Source: Mytilus galloprovincialis | Taxonomy: Eukaryota; Mollusca; Bivalvia; Mytilida; Mytilidae | Assembly (NCBI RefSeq): GCF_965363235.1 | Contig: NC_134850.1 | Location: 38,126,602-38,190,601, forward strand | DNA length: 64,000 nt | Direction of reading: 5' to 3' | Part shown: positions 63,201-64,000 of the stretch, piece after piece | Layout: the number at the start of each line of letters is the position of its first letter | Numbering within the stretch: position 1 is the stretch's first letter | Made by a program: the position numbers and the translations under genes | The notes under the pieces: model-generated | What the model was told of the DNA's origin: nothing | Database searches by the model: none | The model's input: the letters and a program-made list of their open reading frames with translations, nothing else

Positions 63201-63581
63201 AGAGTTACAGTTCGGATCACCATTACAGCCAGCCACATTTGTTACAGACAGTTTAAATTAGGCCTACACAATTCTAACATCCTCAAGCAAAAAAAATAAA
63301 AAAAAGGGGGGGGGGGGCACCTTTTCAACCTTGAGATTACAATAGCAATTGTATATACAACACAATTTAACCTGAATTACAGATCAATAATACTTTTGTT
63401 CCGTTTTACAGAAAATCAGCAGAATCATACAACAAGCACAATAGAGAAAAAAGAAGTTTCTTTGATGGATTACAGTTTAGACTTGAAGCACCATCAGTAG
63501 ATTGGAGGAGAGTGTTAGGATCTACTGATATTGGAGGATCATTTGGATTCATTATGTCAAATTATTTATCTTTGAAAATAG
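39098..63581 (+). CDS. Large lipid transfer protein (vitellogenin/apolipophorin-like), N-terminal part; gene model, 18 exons, 3' end outside window
   Basis: Seen: start codon at 39098 with a signal peptide, then exons joined in compatible phase. Residues about 22-190 form the N-terminal barrel of a Vitellogenin_N domain ('KPNGEILEVFHPPEDEEVLA', 'TKKGLAGLLS', 'YTVKETDTGTEFKKIRNSN'). From about 370 the sequence is helical and regular ('LDTFGSLTSQKSQEIVGKMI', 'ILKSMEDICFHPE', 'VLLETLGNAAIDHS'-type), as in the lipovitellin superhelix. Known: LLTP proteins bind and carry lipid in secretion and circulation. Inferred: secreted lipid carrier. Oddities: almost no Cys in the barrel where vitellogenins have conserved disulphides, and two furin-type sites. 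Candidates are an apolipophorin-like protein or a diverged vitellogenin; MTP is less likely because of the basic sites. One exon is probably missing between 54370 and 57366. Confidence 0.85.
40560..40800 (+). repeat. 'gactgtcatacgtgagaggtta' / 'gtcaggaatatgacag' repeat
   Basis: Contains 'tataaaaccaggttcaatcc' and 'gggactttctgttttgaatt' in the same order as 23856-24240, with one tail copy. Confidence 0.72.
41220..41345 (+). repeat. 'gtgagccaaggct' repeat fragment
   Basis: Shares 'tataatggtttactttt' and 'gttgtctcatt...cacatcttcttatatct' with 46565-46690. Confidence 0.6.
42160..42450 (-). repeat. 'gttgtctcattggcaatcat' family, long inverted copy
   Basis: Contains 'gatgtggtatgattgccaat', 'cggccttcaacaatgagcaa' and 'aacaggctcctg'-type 3' sequence; the inverse of 30310-30480 with extra length. 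Confidence 0.75.
43450..43531 (+). CDS. LLTP exon 2
   Basis: Acceptor TGCATTTAG, phase 0 in. Encodes 'ISYTVIDNAPSYQELLLKVD' then 'SFYFRRSG'. Two donors nine bases apart (TCCG|GTGAGA here, ACAG|GTACAT at 43541) give the same phase and differ by three residues; I chose the stronger. Confidence 0.78.
44443..44476 (+). CDS. LLTP exon 3 (34 nt)
   Basis: Acceptor AATGTTGTAG, donor AAAGTG|GTAAGT, phase 1 to 2. Adds 'GGSDDEVDFSKW', an acidic loop leading into the conserved 'F.F...NG.I' strand. Confidence 0.8.
45830..46330 (+). pseudogene. Decayed coding remnant of a repetitive element
   Basis: One frame from about 45926 reads 'YHRYKDRIRKNRLTCRHVIR' then 'SCNSHPIFNGHVLYKAQKCR', with a frameshift and stops afterwards. 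The following 'tctttgcatcggagacaaac ... taacgggagggactgtgcg' is the inverse of sequence at 33190-33310. Looks like the tail of a retroelement protein; class not identifiable by eye. Confidence 0.45.
46565..46690 (+). repeat. 'gtgagccaaggc' repeat fragment
   Basis: Paired with 41220-41345; ends 'ctcatatcacatcttcttat'. Confidence 0.6.
48404..49680 (+). repeat. Long interspersed repeat, composite
   Basis: 48404-49130 is the 'gagaatgtgtcaaagagaca' element in its longer form, ending 'gtgaatgtcgaaatgttt'-like, parallel to 32466-33430. 49200-49680 ('tgagatatcgaaaaccctgg', 'ccgttaaagatatagacata') looks like decayed retroelement coding sequence with stops. No gene. Confidence 0.6.
50106..50235 (+). 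CDS. LLTP exon 4: Vitellogenin_N hallmark
   Basis: Acceptor TTGCTCAAG, donor GAAGAG|GTATGT, phase 2 to 0. Encodes 'FSFKIKPNGEILEVFHPPED' and 'EEVLATKKGLAGLLSSKL', the family signature corresponding to 'NG.I..V......E..LNIKRGI.S.LQ'. Strongest identification of the gene. Confidence 0.9.
50623..50692 (+). CDS. LLTP exon 5
   Basis: Acceptor TTGATTTCAG, donor AATGAG-G|GTGAGT, phase 0 to 1. Encodes 'AHPGFVHEGNGQWQYHTQEI', leading into the 'Y.V.E' strand. Confidence 0.85.
51254..51360 (+). CDS. LLTP exon 6
   Basis: Acceptor TTGTTTTTCAG, donor AAAAAG|GTATCA, phase 1 to 0. Encodes 'GPHAAIYTVKETDTGTEFKK', equivalent to the 'Y.V.E..G....KT..L..C' segment of vitellogenins but lacking both conserved Cys. 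Confidence 0.86.
53563..53722. mobile_element. Small foldback with CACAGGCACTTGTTTTCTAT ends
   Basis: Left 'cacaggcacttgttttctat' inverts to right 'atagaaaacaagtgcctgtg'. The interior is a set of 'tatccctatatatattattc' words in both orientations and 'agtagatctt', forming a nearly continuous hairpin of about 160 bases. Confidence 0.75.
53887..53954. mobile_element. 68-bp foldback with the same CACAGGCACTTGTTT ends
   Basis: Left 'cacaggcacttgttttttgt' and right 'agaaacaagtgcctgtg' are inverted repeats sharing 15 bases with the element at 53563-53722. Confidence 0.65.
54334..54370 (+). CDS. LLTP exon 7 (37 nt)
   Basis: Acceptor TCACTTTCAG, donor GGAGA|GTGAGA, phase 0 to 1. Adds 'AVPLYPNTESLE'. 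Small, but both splice sites are good and the phase follows exon 6. Its phase out does not match the next exon found. Confidence 0.6.
55421..56893. mobile_element. ~1.47-kb TIR element (host of a nested element)
   Basis: Left 'gttttaatgcctggcatcca' pairs with right 'tggatgctaggtattaaaac'. Internal inverted segments ('aagttaaatgcat' near 55893 and 'aaatgcatttaac' near 56845) support one structure. No transposase frame seen. Confidence 0.65.
55912..56168. mobile_element. 257-bp nested TIR element with ATTGTG target duplication
   Basis: Ends 'catacctgcca' and 'tggcaggtatg(a)' are inverted repeats, flanked by ATTGTG at 55906-55911 and 56169-56174. It interrupts the 55421-56893 element; removing it restores 'atgcatattgtgtttaag'. 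Confidence 0.75.
57366..57405 (+). CDS. LLTP candidate exon (40 nt)
   Basis: Acceptor TTGAATTCAG, donor AAGAAG|GTACAA, phase 2 to 0. Adds 'FGKQLAPVKLQKK' immediately before 'TLFYHKELGIMH'. Supported by splice sites and phase to the next exon, but the exon preceding it is not identified. Confidence 0.5.
57547..57629 (+). CDS. LLTP exon: last barrel strands
   Basis: Acceptor TTTTTCAG, donor GCATGG|GTAGGT, phase 0 to 2. Encodes 'TLFYHKELGIMHKVLIEDSF', the 'L.FH..LG....V' strand of the LLTP barrel. Confidence 0.85.
57645..58140 (-). repeat. 'gtccatagtacactgatgcccc' family, inverted, interrupted
   Basis: Inverse of 37710-38200 ('aggggcattatgtttttggt', 'gtgagtggggcatcagtgta'), split by the TIR element at 57735-57934. 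Intron between exons at 57629 and 58222. Confidence 0.72.
57735..57934 (-). repeat. ~200-bp TIR element, copy 3, nested
   Basis: Inverted copy of the element at 31-254. It interrupts another repeat family running from about 57645 to 58140 (same family as 37710-38200). Confidence 0.8.
58222..58280 (+). CDS. LLTP exon
   Basis: Acceptor TTTCTTCAG, donor AAATGG|GTTAGT, phase 2 to 1. Encodes 'FDPHQNMRKIKAVNQFSEM', linking the barrel to the helical domain. Confidence 0.82.
58281..59025. other. LLTP intron, nothing certain
   Basis: 58620-58960 has the style of an old repeat ('agaagttatcagaaagggtt', 'ccccttaaggagttattgcc') but no other copy is present in the window. No exon. Confidence 0.35.
59026..59147 (+). 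CDS. LLTP exon
   Basis: Acceptor ATCTTTTTAG, phase 1 in. Encodes 'DYPEMTVLSKGELIFLTKQP' and 'KKPSQSILSGSIHVSK'. Donor GCAAG|GTATAT used; CAT|GTGAGC twelve bases earlier has the same phase and would drop four residues. Confidence 0.8.
59660..59815 (+). repeat. 'gttgtctcattggcaatcat' family, diverged copy
   Basis: Contains 'gggctttgctcattgttaaa' and 'gagttgtctcactgtcactc'. Lies in the intron before exon 59991. Confidence 0.65.
59991..60081 (+). CDS. LLTP exon: charged linker
   Basis: Acceptor TATATTGAAG, donor CTGAAG|GTATGA, phase 0 to 1. Encodes 'YERKKHKVDVTEKMEEIESN' then 'IMCIKDEPAE', a highly charged stretch before the helical repeats. Confidence 0.78.
60193..60265 (+). repeat. 'aaaattgagaatggaaatggg' repeat, 5' fragment
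   Basis: 'agattgagaattgaaatggg' through 'aaagagacaacaactggacc' only. Confidence 0.6.
60503..60614 (+). CDS. LLTP exon: start of helical superhelix
   Basis: Acceptor AATTATAG, donor TATGAG|GTATGT, phase 1 to 2. Encodes 'GSPRLNECFLAIVNTLEMLP' and 'DKALTDIAEHYFIKLNMR', amphipathic helices. Confidence 0.84.
61080..61254 (+). CDS. LLTP exon: helical superhelix
   Basis: Acceptor TTAATTTTAG, donor CATCCA|GTAAGT, phase 2 to 0. Encodes 'STVIMLDTFGSLTSQKSQEI' and 'LDPDLIVQYMTHIVSSHDPP', matching the 'LD.L...GT..A...I...I' helix pair of vitellogenins. Confidence 0.88.
61440..61545 (+). repeat. 'gttgtctcattggcaatcat' family, internally deleted copy
   Basis: Contains 'atatgcggtatgggctttgc' then 'gagttgtcccattgacaatc', missing the middle. 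Confidence 0.68.
61738..61927 (+). CDS. LLTP exon: helical superhelix
   Basis: Acceptor CTGTTGCAG, donor CTACATG|GTAAAA, phase 0 to 1. Encodes 'IILKSMEDICFHPEKYPPSL' and 'SVMLGLGVVARKLHDCGEKE'. Two Cys here fit the conserved pair of this region in LLTPs. Confidence 0.88.
62128..62336 (+). CDS. LLTP exon: helical superhelix with RKKR|S site
   Basis: Acceptor CTATTTCAG, donor GAAGTG|GTAAGT, phase 1 to 0. Encodes 'DPWLYRKKRSIQTEVEQEEY' and 'LETLGNAAIDHSYEYIVSHI', then 'SPWIKRAGVHALRKYDTEV'. The L..LGN helix and 'R..A..ALR' repeat are typical; RKKR|S fits a furin recognition site. Confidence 0.9.
62337..63411. other. LLTP introns around exon 62738, nothing notable
   Basis: The flanking introns 62337-62737 and 62833-63411 are AT-rich, apart from a G13 run at about 63306-63318. 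No repeat family recognised. Confidence 0.35.
62738..62832 (+). CDS. LLTP exon: helical superhelix
   Basis: Acceptor AATTTTAG, donor ATATAG|GTATTG, phase 0 to 2. Encodes 'ASTEILKVYNTDDSEEVRHE' then 'AFLVYQVHPRY', the 'E.VR..A...' helix. Confidence 0.88.
63412..63581 (+). CDS. LLTP exon: end of superhelix, REKR|S site, first sheet strands
   Basis: Acceptor CGTTTTACAG, donor AAAATAG|GTACAT, phase 2 to 1. Encodes 'KSAESYNKHNREKRSFFDGL' and 'GSTDIGGSFGFIMSNYLSLK', the change from helices to the amphipathic sheet of the family. The frame is open at the donor; the gene continues past the right edge. Confidence 0.85.
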
Positions 63582-63639
63582 GTACATAAATATTGACATT
63601 TACAGGAGAAATAGGATTGCTTTATTTTCAGTCAATCTT

Positions 63640-63965
63640 GTATTTTTTGTCTCCCAGTAAAAGATGCTTACCAGAGTATGTTGCTATGGTCCCACCTTAA
63701 ATGTTTATCTGCTTCAGTCTCCAAGTCAGTTCATCTATTTATTCATCCATAAGCATGTCCCAAATCTAGTGAAAGTTTTTGGTCAGGGTAGCTTACCATG
63801 AAGTTGTGGTTCCATCAACTTGAAACTTAGCGCATAAGTTCATTTAATTTTGATGTTAACTTGCAGAAATATATTCTAAGCTAGGGTTTTAGCCATATTG
63901 AGCAGTTTACTTAACATAAAAATGTGATAGTACTAGCTGGCATGGTGTCATATTGGGCACATATT
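63640..63965 (-). repeat. Old copy of the 'gcccctctactatcgtaggtgg' family
   Basis: Contains 'gaaagtttttggtcagggta' and 'cttgaaacttagcgcataag', diverged inverse of 37710-38200. Intron at the right edge. Confidence 0.5.
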
Positions 63966-64000
63966 ATTGATGCTTTGTGAGCTAGTGTAAATGTATACAT

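Noticed and set aside
1..64000. Possible bacterial or viral accessory system
   Set aside because: Intron-exon structure, AT-rich spacers and mussel repeats throughout; no operon-like gene clusters, phage genes or intact viral coding regions.

Overview
The window is animal nuclear DNA: AT-rich, intron-rich, with short exons bounded by GT/AG splice sites and dense interspersed repeats. I recognise several repeat families as ones typical of marine mussels. These include the 'loose gttgtctcattggcaatcat' family, the 'gccagacgcgcgtttcgtct' family and the 'gtgggtctcattggggt' element. I therefore infer a bivalve, most likely Mytilus or a close relative. I see no bacterial genes, CRISPR arrays, rRNA or tRNA.

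Two protein-coding genes are divergently arranged about 7.3 kb apart. The first lies on the minus strand, from its start codon at 31743 leftward past the window edge. I reconstruct 31 exons (about 5.5 kb of coding sequence, about 1,840 residues, C-terminus missing). It encodes a secreted or extracellular mosaic protein: signal peptide, an EMI-like Cys/Trp module, EGF-like Cys-rich exons, then a long chain of diverged fibronectin-III-like units marked by 'SDGV..D.TPP', 'W..F.D..SGI..Y' and 'Y...V.A.N.AG' motifs. Neighbouring exons agree in splice phase everywhere except at one junction (24916 to 22155), where an exon is probably unseen.

The second gene lies on the plus strand, from 39098 past the right edge. 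I reconstruct 18 exons (about 650 residues) covering the N-terminal part of a large lipid transfer protein (LLTP; Vitellogenin_N/lipoprotein N-terminal domain): signal peptide, N-terminal beta-barrel, and alpha-helical superhelix. It has two furin-like basic sites (RKKR|S and REKR|S). One exon is probably unseen between 54370 and 57366.

The rest is intronic and intergenic repeat DNA. Notable items are a tandem segmental duplication upstream of the minus-strand gene (31790-34767 and 35412-37570) whose copies carry different transposon insertions; large foldback elements at 7531-8243 and 28244-29526; nested terminal-inverted-repeat elements at 55421-56893; a 162-bp element with target-site duplication at 32864-33025; and two small foldbacks sharing CACAGGCACTTGTTT ends at 53.6-54.0 kb.

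The gene models come from reading splice sites, phase and motif continuity by eye. No transcript data or database search was available. Exon ends resting on weak donor sites are flagged.
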